Source of the DNA: Bacteroidales bacterium
Lineage (GTDB): Bacteria > Bacteroidota > Bacteroidia > Bacteroidales > Prolixibacteraceae
Assembly: GCA_012729335.1 (NCBI GenBank)
Contig: JAAYDJ010000017.1
Coordinates: 62,001 to 126,000 of the forward strand
DNA: 64,000 bases
Direction of reading: 5' to 3'
Position 1 is the first letter of the stretch; the number at the start of each line of letters is the position of its first letter. Shown one piece after another: positions 17,481 through 25,613 of this stretch. The translations under genes and the position numbers were made by a program. The notes below the pieces were generated by a model. The model saw nothing but the letters and a program-made list of their open reading frames with translations. It was not told the origin of the DNA and did not search any database.

Positions 17481-19286
17481 ATGAATCTTATGAGAACAAG
17501 CGTGGTGAAAACGGTGCTCCTTGTGGTGCTGTGGGTATACGGATATACGGGAGCCGGTCAGTCCCGGGTCAAAGGGGACGCCGTAAGGGTGACCTACCGG
17601 CAGGTGGTCAATGGCCAGGATGGGCGTCGCGGGGCTAGTGCAGTGCTGCTGGCCGGCAGGGAGATCTCGGAAGTGCGCAGTGGCCGTCAGGGGCAGCCGG
17701 GATCGGGGCGCCCCCCGGAAGAGAAGGAAATTCTCGACCACCGCAACAAAATGGCCTATCAGATGGCCACCATAGCGGCTGAAGCCAGCGCATCATCAGG
17801 AGCAAATGATCTGGAAACCGCCGCGAATGGGGGTGGCCAGAGGGGCGCTACCCGTTTCCACATCAAAACCCCTTTCAGCGGTTTTCCTGAGCTCACCCTC
17901 ACCGGGGAGAAAGAGACCATTCTGGGCTATGCCTGTGAAAAGGCGACCACTACCCTGCGGAGCAACAGCATTGAAATCTGGTTTACGCGTGACCTTCCTT
18001 TCCGGGGAACTCCCCAGATGGCTTATGGGATCCCCGACGGACTGGTCCTGAAGATCGTCCGTAACCGGAATTTTGCCCTGGAGGCCGACACGCTGGTTTT
18101 TACCGGCGAGGAGGATGTTCCCGTGCTGCCCGAAGATCCGGGGAGGGAAGTCGATCAGGCCCTTTACCGCCATCTCATCACCGAGAACCTGATCACCACC
18201 ATCGACATCTTCCAGGATGAACAGATCAGCTGGGGCAACGAGATCCGCAATCCGGAGGGGGAGGTGCTGAATGAGACCTATAAATATGCCGGAGGAACGG
18301 TCATTCTCAAAAAGGTGGCGCTTCCCGAAGCCGCCCCGTGGGACCAGGTTTTCGCCGAACTCCTTCAGTACTCCAACGGAGATGCCTATGACCGCACCGG
18401 GACAGTTTTCATGATTCCGGAGGGGGGAAAAACCTCCTTCCTGGAGGCTCTGCGTGACGGCATTGACATGGTCCCCTACTTCACGGCGCGCAACGGCAAG
18501 AGCTACCAGGGGATGACCGCCACCGGGGATTACCTTCCCCCGGTGGAGCTGGTCCGGTTTTTCACACCCTTCGGAGTCAGCCATTTCAATGAGCAGGTGA
18601 AGGTCTACGGCCAGGTATGGGAGGAAGCCGCCTGGTATAAGCAGGAGGTCACCGACCTGCAACCCCTTCTGAAGGGAGAGGTGTGGATGGGTGTCTTCAT
18701 CGGCAACTATGACAAAGGAGGGCATAAGGTCAGCCTGAGGCTGAAGTATTACCCCGGGTCGCCGCAACCCCGGGAGGAACGGGAAAACCGGGGTCCCGCC
18801 CTCTGGGTGAAGCCCCTTTTCAACACCTTGAATATCATGGAGATGGCAGGCCAGAACTACGGCACGCTCTTTGACACCGACTCCCTCACTGTAGAATTTG
18901 AAGTTCCGGAGGGGGTCAAAAGCCTGAAACTGCGCTATCTCACTACGGGTCATGGCGGCTGGGGCGGCGGCGATGAATTCAACCAGAAGGAAAACCGCAT
19001 CTTCATCGACGGGAAGCAGGTATTTCAGATCACCCCCTGGCGCACCGACTGTGGAACCTGGAGGAAGTACAATCCTGCTTCGGGCAATTTCTGGAACGGA
19101 ATCACCTCCAGCGATTACAGCCGGTCAGGGTGGTGCCCCGGCAGCGCCACCGATCCCTATTTCGTGCCGTTGGAAAACCTGAGCCCCGGGCGGCACACCC
19201 TGAAAGTGGCCATCCCTCAGGGTGCCCCCGAAGGAGGCAGCTTCAGCGCCTGGTGCATCTCGGGCCTCCTGACAGGAGAATACTAA
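17481..19286 (+). CDS. PNGase F-type peptide:N-glycanase with GLPGLI-like N-terminal domain
   Basis: A 601-residue exported protein (signal about 1-27). Residues about 30-225 resemble a GLPGLI-family domain (GYACEKATTTL, then an IWFT motif and GIPDGLVLKI in place of GLPGLI). Residues about 265-600 match the two jelly-roll halves of peptide-N4-(N-acetyl-beta-glucosaminyl)asparagine amidase F, including SRSGWCPG and TPWRTDCG. Asp304 in AYDRTG aligns with catalytic Asp60 of PNGase F, and Glu499 in GGGDEF with Glu206; I could not confirm an equivalent of Glu118. The enzyme cleaves whole N-glycans from asparagine. An extra N-terminal bowl-like domain is known in PNGase F-II/BF0811-type enzymes, and this front half may be that. 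No type IX sorting tail is visible. Confidence 0.87.
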   Translation: MNLMRTSVVKTVLLVVLWVYGYTGAGQSRVKGDAVRVTYRQVVNGQDGRRGASAVLLAGREISEVRSGRQGQPGSGRPPEEKEILDHRNKMAYQMATIAAEASASSGANDLETAANGGGQRGATRFHIKTPFSGFPELTLTGEKETILGYACEKATTTLRSNSIEIWFTRDLPFRGTPQMAYGIPDGLVLKIVRNRNFALEADTLVFTGEEDVPVLPEDPGREVDQALYRHLITENLITTIDIFQDEQISWGNEIRNPEGEVLNETYKYAGGTVILKKVALPEAAPWDQVFAELLQYSNGDAYDRTGTVFMIPEGGKTSFLEALRDGIDMVPYFTARNGKSYQGMTATGDYLPPVELVRFFTPFGVSHFNEQVKVYGQVWEEAAWYKQEVTDLQPLLKGEVWMGVFIGNYDKGGHKVSLRLKYYPGSPQPREERENRGPALWVKPLFNTLNIMEMAGQNYGTLFDTDSLTVEFEVPEGVKSLKLRYLTTGHGGWGGGDEFNQKENRIFIDGKQVFQITPWRTDCGTWRKYNPASGNFWNGITSSDYSRSGWCPGSATDPYFVPLENLSPGRHTLKVAIPQGAPEGGSFSAWCISGLLTGEY

Positions 19287-19338
19287 CGCAGGCTGGAGAT
19301 TGCTTTCAGCCCGGGAAGAACTGTGGCCCTGTGGGGCG

Positions 19339-19755
19339 TCACTCAGGGGATTCCATCCATGCGGAGAGGATCTCTCTGACCCGCACCGACAGTAGTGACG
19401 CCTTTCCATCCTCTTTCCGGGCACACCCTACCCTGATGACTGCACGGTTGACCGTCAGCCCCTTCTCCTCCCTCATCTCCCCCTCAAAGGTGATGCGTGC
19501 ACCGGTCACCATTTTGATCCGGATGACCACCACCACCTCCTGATCATAACGCAACGGATGAAGATAACGGAGCGTAGCCTCCGTGACCGGGAAGATAAAC
19601 CCTTCCCGCTCCACTTCGACGTAAGGTATACCCAGATGACGGAAGAGTTCCCAGCGTGCATTCTCATACCACCTCAGATAGTTGGAATGGTGCATCAGAC
19701 CCATCTGGTCGGTCTCGGCATAGGTTACCCGCTGGCGGGTCTCAAAAATGGCCAT
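19339..19755 (-). CDS. Acyl-CoA thioesterase, YbgC/FadM-like hotdog fold
   Basis: A 138-residue single hotdog domain. The signature of 4-hydroxybenzoyl-CoA thioesterase-like enzymes is near the N terminus: YAETDQMGLMHHSNYLRWYENAR-type motif at about residues 11-33, with the catalytic Asp in ETDQMG. These cytoplasmic enzymes hydrolyse acyl-CoA or acyl-ACP thioesters; the exact acyl chain cannot be read. It is monocistronic, convergent with the PNGase gene and divergent from the Omp85-type gene. Length is normal for the family. Confidence 0.9.
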   Translation of the reverse strand: MAIFETRQRVTYAETDQMGLMHHSNYLRWYENARWELFRHLGIPYVEVEREGFIFPVTEATLRYLHPLRYDQEVVVVIRIKMVTGARITFEGEMREEKGLTVNRAVIRVGCARKEDGKASLLSVRVREILSAWMESPE

Positions 19756-19783
19756 GGTATTTTATCATCTGCGTTTCACCCCA

Positions 19784-19791
19784 CAAAGGTA
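19784..19791 (-). promoter_or_regulatory. -7 box of the thioesterase gene
   Basis: On the minus strand this reads TACCTTTG, a full match to TAnnTTTG, 28 bp before the ATG. No clear -33 element. Confidence 0.5.
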
Positions 19792-19885
19792 ATCGCTTTC
19801 GCCCTTCGCAGAATGATGAACCTTGGGTAGGATTCCCTTTTAAGGGTTGAAAAGTGCGGCATGTTCCAATGGATTGTTTTTTTTC

Positions 19886-19893
19886 TATCTTCG
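19886..19893 (+). promoter_or_regulatory. Possible -7 box of the Omp85-type gene
   Basis: TATCTTCG differs at one position from TAnnTTTG and lies 67 bp before the ATG, just after a run of eight T. Confidence 0.35.
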
Positions 19894-19960
19894 GAAGCAA
19901 TAAAACCAAAGGCAATTCTTTCACAAACGGCCTGTAAAAAGCCACTAATTCTTTAAAATT

Positions 19961-21289
19961 ATGAAGAAAACAGTCGTTTTTTCGATGCTCATGCTGATAT
20001 TCTTTGGGGTGGGTGCCCAGGAGAAGGAGATGGTGACCAAGACAGGGTGGAATTTCGGCGCCCTTCCGACCATCACCTTCGACACCGACCTGGGGTTCCA
20101 GTACGGTGCCCTGGTCAATCTGTACAATTATGGAGATGGAAGCCGGTTCCCGTCTTACAACCACTCCCTCTATTTTGAAGTTTCCCGGTTCACCAAGGGA
20201 AGCGGCATCAACCGTTTCTACTACGATTCCGACAGGTTGATCAAGGGGTTGCAAACCTCAGTCGATGTGAGTTTTCTCTCCGACCAGGCTTATGACTTCT
20301 TCGGCTTCAACGGGTACGATGCCGTCTACCAACCCGACTGGATCGACGATGAGTTGGAAACACCTCCTTACAAAACAAGGATGTTTTATAAGTATGACCG
20401 GAAATTATTCCGCTTCAAGGTCGACCTCCAGGGGAAACTGGCCGGAGACCATTTCCGCTGGATCACCGGCTGGAATTTCCAGAATTTCAAAATCGCGGAA
20501 GTCAATCTGGACAAACTCAATAAGAACAAGGAGGGTGACGAGGTTTTACCTGAAGTCGACGGCTTGTATCAGCTTTACCAGGACTGGGGCCTGATCAGCG
20601 GTGACGAGGTTGACGGCGGTTTTGTACCCACCTTCAAGGGGGGACTCGTTTTTGACACCCGTGACAACCGGCCCAATCCCATGAAGGGAATGTGGACCGA
20701 AGCCGTGGTGGAAGCCTCCCCGAAAATTCTCGGGGCCGAGAGTTCCTTCGCCAAGCTGAGCCTGATCCACCGGCAGTATTTCACACTGGTGCCCCGCAAC
20801 CTCTCCCTGGTATACCGGCTGGCATACCAGACTACCCTCGCCGGAGACGTGCCCTTCTATTACCAATCACAGGTGATTACCTCGATTCTGACGGGGGCCC
20901 TCTCTGAAGGGCTGGGCGGCGCCAAAACCCTGCGCGGAGTGCTCCGCAACCGCGTCGTGGGCGACGGTTTCTTTTACGGAAACCTGGAAGCCCGCTGGAA
21001 ATTCGTCCGCTTCAACTTCATTAAAAACAACTTCTACCTGGGTCTTAACGGTTTCGCCGACTTTGGCCGCGTCACCAAAAAGATAGATTTTACCTTGCCT
21101 GCAAATCTCGGGACCTACAGCAAAGCCGATTTCTTCAAGGACGACGCCGAGAAATTCCATACTTCCGTGGGGGCCGGGTTGCGTATCGCCATGAATGAGA
21201 ATTTCGTGATTGCCGTCGACTACGGCCGCGCCCTTAACGATCAGGATGGCAAGTCAGGCATGTATATCGGCCTGAACTACCTATTCTAG
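19961..21289 (+). CDS. Omp85/BamA-family outer-membrane barrel protein
   Basis: A 442-residue protein with a signal peptide (ends near GVGAQ) and a surface-antigen (D15/Omp85) beta-barrel domain. The late GGAKTLRGVLRNRVVGDGFFYGNLEARWKF-type region (about 310-345) corresponds to the conserved LRGY/VGG and EYR motifs of the family, and the chain ends in Phe, typical of outer-membrane proteins. There are no POTRA repeats before the barrel, so it is not BamA itself; it resembles the short two-to-no-POTRA Omp85 proteins of Bacteroidota whose role is unclear. It stands alone, and its stop codon overlaps the first unit of the 8 bp repeat array. Confidence 0.85.
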   Translation: MKKTVVFSMLMLIFFGVGAQEKEMVTKTGWNFGALPTITFDTDLGFQYGALVNLYNYGDGSRFPSYNHSLYFEVSRFTKGSGINRFYYDSDRLIKGLQTSVDVSFLSDQAYDFFGFNGYDAVYQPDWIDDELETPPYKTRMFYKYDRKLFRFKVDLQGKLAGDHFRWITGWNFQNFKIAEVNLDKLNKNKEGDEVLPEVDGLYQLYQDWGLISGDEVDGGFVPTFKGGLVFDTRDNRPNPMKGMWTEAVVEASPKILGAESSFAKLSLIHRQYFTLVPRNLSLVYRLAYQTTLAGDVPFYYQSQVITSILTGALSEGLGGAKTLRGVLRNRVVGDGFFYGNLEARWKFVRFNFIKNNFYLGLNGFADFGRVTKKIDFTLPANLGTYSKADFFKDDAEKFHTSVGAGLRIAMNENFVIAVDYGRALNDQDGKSGMYIGLNYLF

Positions 21290-21367
21290 AAGATCAGAAG
21301 GTCAGAAGGCTAGAAGGCTAGAAGGTCAGAAGGACAGAAGGCCAGAAGATCAGAAGATCAGAAGATC
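21288..21367. repeat. Perfect-period 8 bp array, 10 units (AGAAGNNY)
   Basis: Ten contiguous octamers, each starting AGAAG and then varying (ATC, GTC, GCT, GAC, GCC). The phase never slips. The first unit begins within the stop codon of the Omp85-type gene. Confidence 0.92.
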
Positions 21368-21383
21368 AGTATGTCGATTACGA

Positions 21384-21479
21384 TTTCTAAGTCCCTAATT
21401 CTCTTAGTCTCTTAGTCCCTAAGTCTCTTAGTCTCTAAGTCCCTAAGTCCCTAAGTCTCCAAGTCCCTAAGTCCCTGCG
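21384..21479. repeat. Perfect-period 8 bp array, 12 units (TCYCTWAG)
   Basis: Twelve contiguous octamers of the type TCCCTAAG, TCTCTTAG and TCTCTAAG, ending 7 bp before the stop of the convergent sdaA gene. Only 16 bp separate it from the preceding, unrelated 8 bp array. Confidence 0.92.
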
Positions 21480-21486
21480 TTCCGGA

Positions 21487-22686
21487 TCAGGGCATAGCGT
21501 CGCGCAGTGCCAGTCCGCCCAGGGAGGTTTCCCGGTAGGGGCTCTGGATGTTGACGCCGGTTTCGTACATGGTTTGCACCACTTCGTCGAAGCTGATGCG
21601 GTGGCGGCCATCCGACATCAGGGCATAGGTATTATGGGCCAGGGCCCGCTGGGCCCCGAAGGCGTTCCGCTCGATGCAGGGAATCTGCACCAGTCCGGCC
21701 ACCGGGTCGCAGGTGAGCCCCAGGTGGTGTTCCAGTCCCATTTCTGCGGAATATTCGATCTGGTTGATGGTGCCGCCCATCATCTGGCTGGCAGCGGCCG
21801 AAGCCATGGCACAGGCGGTGCCCACCTCGCCCTGGCATCCCACTTCCGCCCCGGAGATGGAAGCGTTGGTTTTCACCAGTGTCCCGATCAGCCCCGCTGT
21901 GGCCAATGCCCTGATGATCTGATCGTCGGTGATTTTATACACCCTTTTGTGGTAATAGAGGACAGCCGGCAGCACCCCGCTGGCCCCGCAGGTGGGAGCC
22001 GTCACGATGATCCCTCCGGAGGCGTTTTCCTCGGAAACCGCCAGGGCATAGGCAAAGATCTGAGCCCTCCGCTTGAAAGGACCTGAATAGCTGCGGGCTT
22101 TGGCCTTGATCTCCCCGGCCTTCCGCGGCAGCTTCAGCACCCCTGGAAGGGTCCCCTCCGATTCAAGTCCCCGCCTGATGGACTGCTGCATCACCTTCCA
22201 GATCTCCTCCAGAAACTCCCAGATGCCGGCGCCCTCATGCCGCTCGATATACTCCCAAAAACGGAGTCCGTTCTCATGGCAATAGTCCAGGATGGCCTCC
22301 ATCGTCGAATGGGGATATACATGCACCGTTTCTGAAACGGTCTGGTCATCAACGACCGACCCACCGCCTACACTGTAGGCCGTCCACTCCCCTGCCGGTT
22401 CTCCGGAAGCACCGAATGCCTCAAACTTCAGGGCATTGGGATGCCGTGGCAGGAAGACCGCAGGCTCCCACGCCAGCTCCGTTTTCCGGCCGTGAAAAGC
22501 CCTCAGCACCGCCTCATCGGTGAGGTGTCCTTTTCCTGTGGCCGCCAAACTCCCGTAAAGAGTAACCCGGTAATGATCCGCCGCAGGATACTTCTCCAGA
22601 AACATCCGGGAAGCCTTGGCAGGCCCCATGGTATGGCTGCTCGAAGGCCCCTGCCCTACCCTATATATCTCCCTGATCGATTCCAT
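21487..22686 (-). CDS. sdaA: L-serine ammonia-lyase, iron-sulfur type
   Basis: A 399-residue single-chain enzyme joining the beta (about 1-150) and alpha (about 160-399) parts. It deaminates L-serine to pyruvate and ammonia. Three cysteines match the 4Fe-4S ligands of the family by motif and spacing: Cys284 in GCQGEVG, Cys326 in LTCDPVAG and Cys337 in IPCIERN. The N terminus carries the SSSHTMGP motif. It is convergent with the Omp85-type gene and divergent from pepD (184 bp spacer). The single-chain enzyme is oxygen sensitive in known cases, which suits an anaerobe. Confidence 0.95.
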   Translation of the reverse strand: MESIREIYRVGQGPSSSHTMGPAKASRMFLEKYPAADHYRVTLYGSLAATGKGHLTDEAVLRAFHGRKTELAWEPAVFLPRHPNALKFEAFGASGEPAGEWTAYSVGGGSVVDDQTVSETVHVYPHSTMEAILDYCHENGLRFWEYIERHEGAGIWEFLEEIWKVMQQSIRRGLESEGTLPGVLKLPRKAGEIKAKARSYSGPFKRRAQIFAYALAVSEENASGGIIVTAPTCGASGVLPAVLYYHKRVYKITDDQIIRALATAGLIGTLVKTNASISGAEVGCQGEVGTACAMASAAASQMMGGTINQIEYSAEMGLEHHLGLTCDPVAGLVQIPCIERNAFGAQRALAHNTYALMSDGRHRISFDEVVQTMYETGVNIQSPYRETSLGGLALRDAMP

Positions 22687-22870
22687 GTCCGTAAAAATAT
22701 ACTAATTTTGTAAAGATTGTTATTTGAAAAGATGCAGATTATTTGCACTGGAACAGGATGACATGGCCTGATCTGGACGAAGATCTGTCCATTTCCGGTA
22801 TCATGGAATGCCGGTTTGGACAATAGAAAAATTTTAGATTCATATTTCCAATCATTACGAAGAATATCCT

Positions 22871-24325
22871 ATGCGTTCATTTTCTGATTTAAAACCCCAG
22901 CCCCTGTGGAGCTATTTCTCCGACATTTTGAAAATTCCGCGGCCTTCGAAAGACGAAGGAAAGATCATTGCCTGGTTGCTGGATTTTGCGGCCCGCCAGG
23001 GTCTCGCAGCCAGGAAGGATGAAGCCGGCAACGTGCTGATCGCCAAGCCTGCCTTTCCCGGAAAGGAGAAGGTTCCGGTGGTGGTTCTGCAGACCCACCT
23101 CGACATGGTATGCGAGAAAAACAGCGACAAGGTATTTGATTTCACCACAGATCCCATTGAGGGAGTGATTGGCGAGGAGTGGGTTTCGGCCAACGGGACT
23201 ACCCTGGGGGCTGACGACGGCATCGGAATTGCTGCTCAGCTTGCGGTGCTCACTGCCCGTGACATCGCCCACGGGCCTGTAGAGTGTCTCTTTACGGTCG
23301 ACGAGGAGACCGGACTGACCGGTGCCAACGCCCTCCAACCCGGTTTCTTCAGCGGTAAAATCCTCCTCAACCTCGATTCGGAAGATGAAGGGGAGATTTT
23401 CATCGGTTGTGCCGGCGGCATCGATACGGTTGCCGAATTCAAGTATCAGGAGGAGGCCGTCCCTGCCGGAGATCTGGGGCTGCAGCTATCGGTATCGGGA
23501 TTGACAGGCGGGCATTCGGGCGACGATATCCACAAGGGGCTCGGCAATGCCAACAAAATCCTGGCCCGTTTCCTGCGCAGTGCCCAGGCCCGGTACGGAA
23601 TATCCCTGGCCCGCTTCGACGGGGGCAACCTGCGTAACGCCATCGCCCGTGAAGCCCGGGTGGACATCACCGTTCCGGCTCGCCTGAAATCCTTGCTGAC
23701 TGCTGATTTTGAAGCCTATACGGCCCTGGTGAAATTCGAATTTGAAAAGACAGAGCCCGGGCTCACCCTGGGTGTGGAAACCATTCCGACCCCGGCGGCG
23801 GTCATTGACAAAAGCACGCAATCACGCCTTCTCCATGCCCTGGTGGCTGCCCCTCACGGGGTCCTCGAATGGAGCACCCGCATGCCCGGCATGGTGGAGA
23901 CCTCCACCAACCTGGCCTCCGTGAAATGCCCCGGCAACGGCCTCATCGTGGTCACCACCAGCCAGCGCAGCGAAATCGACAGCCGTAAAAACATGGCCGC
24001 CGCCATGATCGAATCGGTATTCGAACTGGCAGGTGCCACGGTCACCCACTCCGACGGCTACCCCGGCTGGGCTCCCGATCCCGATTCACAGATCCTGAAA
24101 GTGGCTGTTGCCTCCTACCGGCAGCTATTCCATACAGAACCTGTCGTCCGCTCCATCCATGCCGGGCTCGAATGCGGCCTTTTTCTGGAGAAGTACCCCG
24201 GGCTCGACATGATCAGTATCGGTCCTACCATCAAGGGAGCCCACTCCCCCGGAGAACGCATCAACATTGAAACCACGGAGAAATTCTGGAAGCATCTGGT
24301 CGACATCCTGGAAAAGGTAAAGTGA
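22871..24325 (+). CDS. pepD: Aminoacyl-histidine dipeptidase (M20 family)
   Basis: A 484-residue cytosolic Xaa-His dipeptidase with two domains: a catalytic metallopeptidase domain (residues about 1-195 and 390-484) with a lid domain between. Zinc-site motifs are visible: QTHLDMV (His near 77), ADDGIG (Asp near 118), and DEETGL with the general base and metal-binding Glu pair (near 148). It cleaves dipeptides such as carnosine-type substrates and other X-His. The length is normal for PepD. It stands alone, divergent from sdaA. Confidence 0.95.
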   Translation: MRSFSDLKPQPLWSYFSDILKIPRPSKDEGKIIAWLLDFAARQGLAARKDEAGNVLIAKPAFPGKEKVPVVVLQTHLDMVCEKNSDKVFDFTTDPIEGVIGEEWVSANGTTLGADDGIGIAAQLAVLTARDIAHGPVECLFTVDEETGLTGANALQPGFFSGKILLNLDSEDEGEIFIGCAGGIDTVAEFKYQEEAVPAGDLGLQLSVSGLTGGHSGDDIHKGLGNANKILARFLRSAQARYGISLARFDGGNLRNAIAREARVDITVPARLKSLLTADFEAYTALVKFEFEKTEPGLTLGVETIPTPAAVIDKSTQSRLLHALVAAPHGVLEWSTRMPGMVETSTNLASVKCPGNGLIVVTTSQRSEIDSRKNMAAAMIESVFELAGATVTHSDGYPGWAPDPDSQILKVAVASYRQLFHTEPVVRSIHAGLECGLFLEKYPGLDMISIGPTIKGAHSPGERINIETTEKFWKHLVDILEKVK

Positions 24326-24412
24326 TCCCCTTCCGGTCATTCTGAGGAGGGTCAGGGCTCTGGCACACCTCCGGGGAGAGATTCGATATTCAAAACCACA
24401 TATTATCCGAGC

Positions 24413-25525
24413 ATGGATCAAGTGAACATAGGTTTTCTGGGTGCGGGGGGCATCGCCCGGGCCCATGCATATGCGTTAAAAGCCCTGGCCTTTTATTACC
24501 CTGAAACACCTGCCATCGGTCTGGTTTCCGTTGCCTCGGCCCGGCCGGAAAGCCGCGAAGCTTTCGCCACCCGCTTTGGATTCTCTCATGCCGAATCGCC
24601 GGAGGCGCTGACCAGCCGGACTGATATAGACACGGTTTTCATTATGGGGCCCAACCACACCCATTTCGGTCATTTCCGGGCGGCCCTTGCCATGAAAGGC
24701 ATAAGGCGCATTTATCTGGAAAAACCGGTATGTTCCTCGCAGGAAGAAGAAGTGGCGATGGTCGGGCTGGCGGCTTCCGCAAGAGGGAGGGTAGACATCC
24801 AGGTGGGGTTTCAGTATCTGCAGACGCCGGCGGTCAGGGAGGCTCTGGCTTTCTGGAAATCGGGTATCCTGGGAAAGCCTGTCCATTTTGACCTGAAATA
24901 CTACCACGGCGACTACCTCCGGAAGAGTTACCGGGAGAAACGGGTGACACGGCTCACCCCTGCCCCCGACGGAGGGGCCATGGCCGACCTGGGTTCCCAT
25001 GGCCTCAGCCTGCTCATCGCTTTCCTGGGCAACGGGCTGCAGATGGTCCACGCCCTCCAGGCAGGCACATTCCCCGATGTGCCCGCAGGCTCCGACCTCT
25101 TCTCTTCCGTAGCCCTGACCGACCCCATGACCGGAGCCGCAGGCCACCTCTCGGCAAGCCGCATCACCGCCGGCTCGGGTGACCTCGTCCTCCTCGAGAT
25201 CTTCGCCGAAAAGGGGGCTCTGCGCTTCTCTTCCCAAAACCCCGACTATTTCGAATACTTCCTGGAAGAACAGGAACATTGGGTGCGACAACCCGTGGGA
25301 AGCCACTACCGCGGCATCACCGCCTTCCCCTCGGGGCACGTCCCCGCAGGATGGCTCCGATCCATGGTCCACGCCCATTACCTCTTCCTGGGAGGCAGCG
25401 ACCCCGCAGCTTTTGTTCCCACCCTCACACATGGACTCGAAGTGCAGCGCCTGGTCAGGGAAACCGCCTTCCACCTCACCCGGTACAGGGAACAGATCCT
25501 GCAGATAAAGAAAAATCATCCCTGA
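24413..25525 (+). CDS. Gfo/Idh/MocA-family oxidoreductase
   Basis: A 370-residue NAD(P)-dependent dehydrogenase. An N-terminal Rossmann fold begins GFLGAGGIARAHA, and EKPVCSSQEE (about residue 103) carries the conserved Glu-Lys-Pro motif. The C-terminal alpha/beta domain (about 130-335) contains DGGAMADLGSHGLSLL, with the His expected to act in catalysis. Members oxidise or reduce sugars, inositols or similar compounds; the substrate cannot be told. It is 87 bp after pepD and 88 bp before malQ, all on the plus strand, so co-transcription is possible. Confidence 0.88.
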   Translation: MDQVNIGFLGAGGIARAHAYALKALAFYYPETPAIGLVSVASARPESREAFATRFGFSHAESPEALTSRTDIDTVFIMGPNHTHFGHFRAALAMKGIRRIYLEKPVCSSQEEEVAMVGLAASARGRVDIQVGFQYLQTPAVREALAFWKSGILGKPVHFDLKYYHGDYLRKSYREKRVTRLTPAPDGGAMADLGSHGLSLLIAFLGNGLQMVHALQAGTFPDVPAGSDLFSSVALTDPMTGAAGHLSASRITAGSGDLVLLEIFAEKGALRFSSQNPDYFEYFLEEQEHWVRQPVGSHYRGITAFPSGHVPAGWLRSMVHAHYLFLGGSDPAAFVPTLTHGLEVQRLVRETAFHLTRYREQILQIKKNHP

Positions 25526-25613
25526 ATAGAGGCCCGGCAAGCCTCCCCACCATACCAAACATATCTCAACTTATTTCCGGCAATAACCCATCGCGAAGTA
25601 ATTTTCTGAACAG

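Noticed and set aside
21288-21479. 8 bp arrays considered as part of a coding region
   Set aside because: Both flanking genes end in front of the arrays, and no frame through them has a start or a plausible protein.
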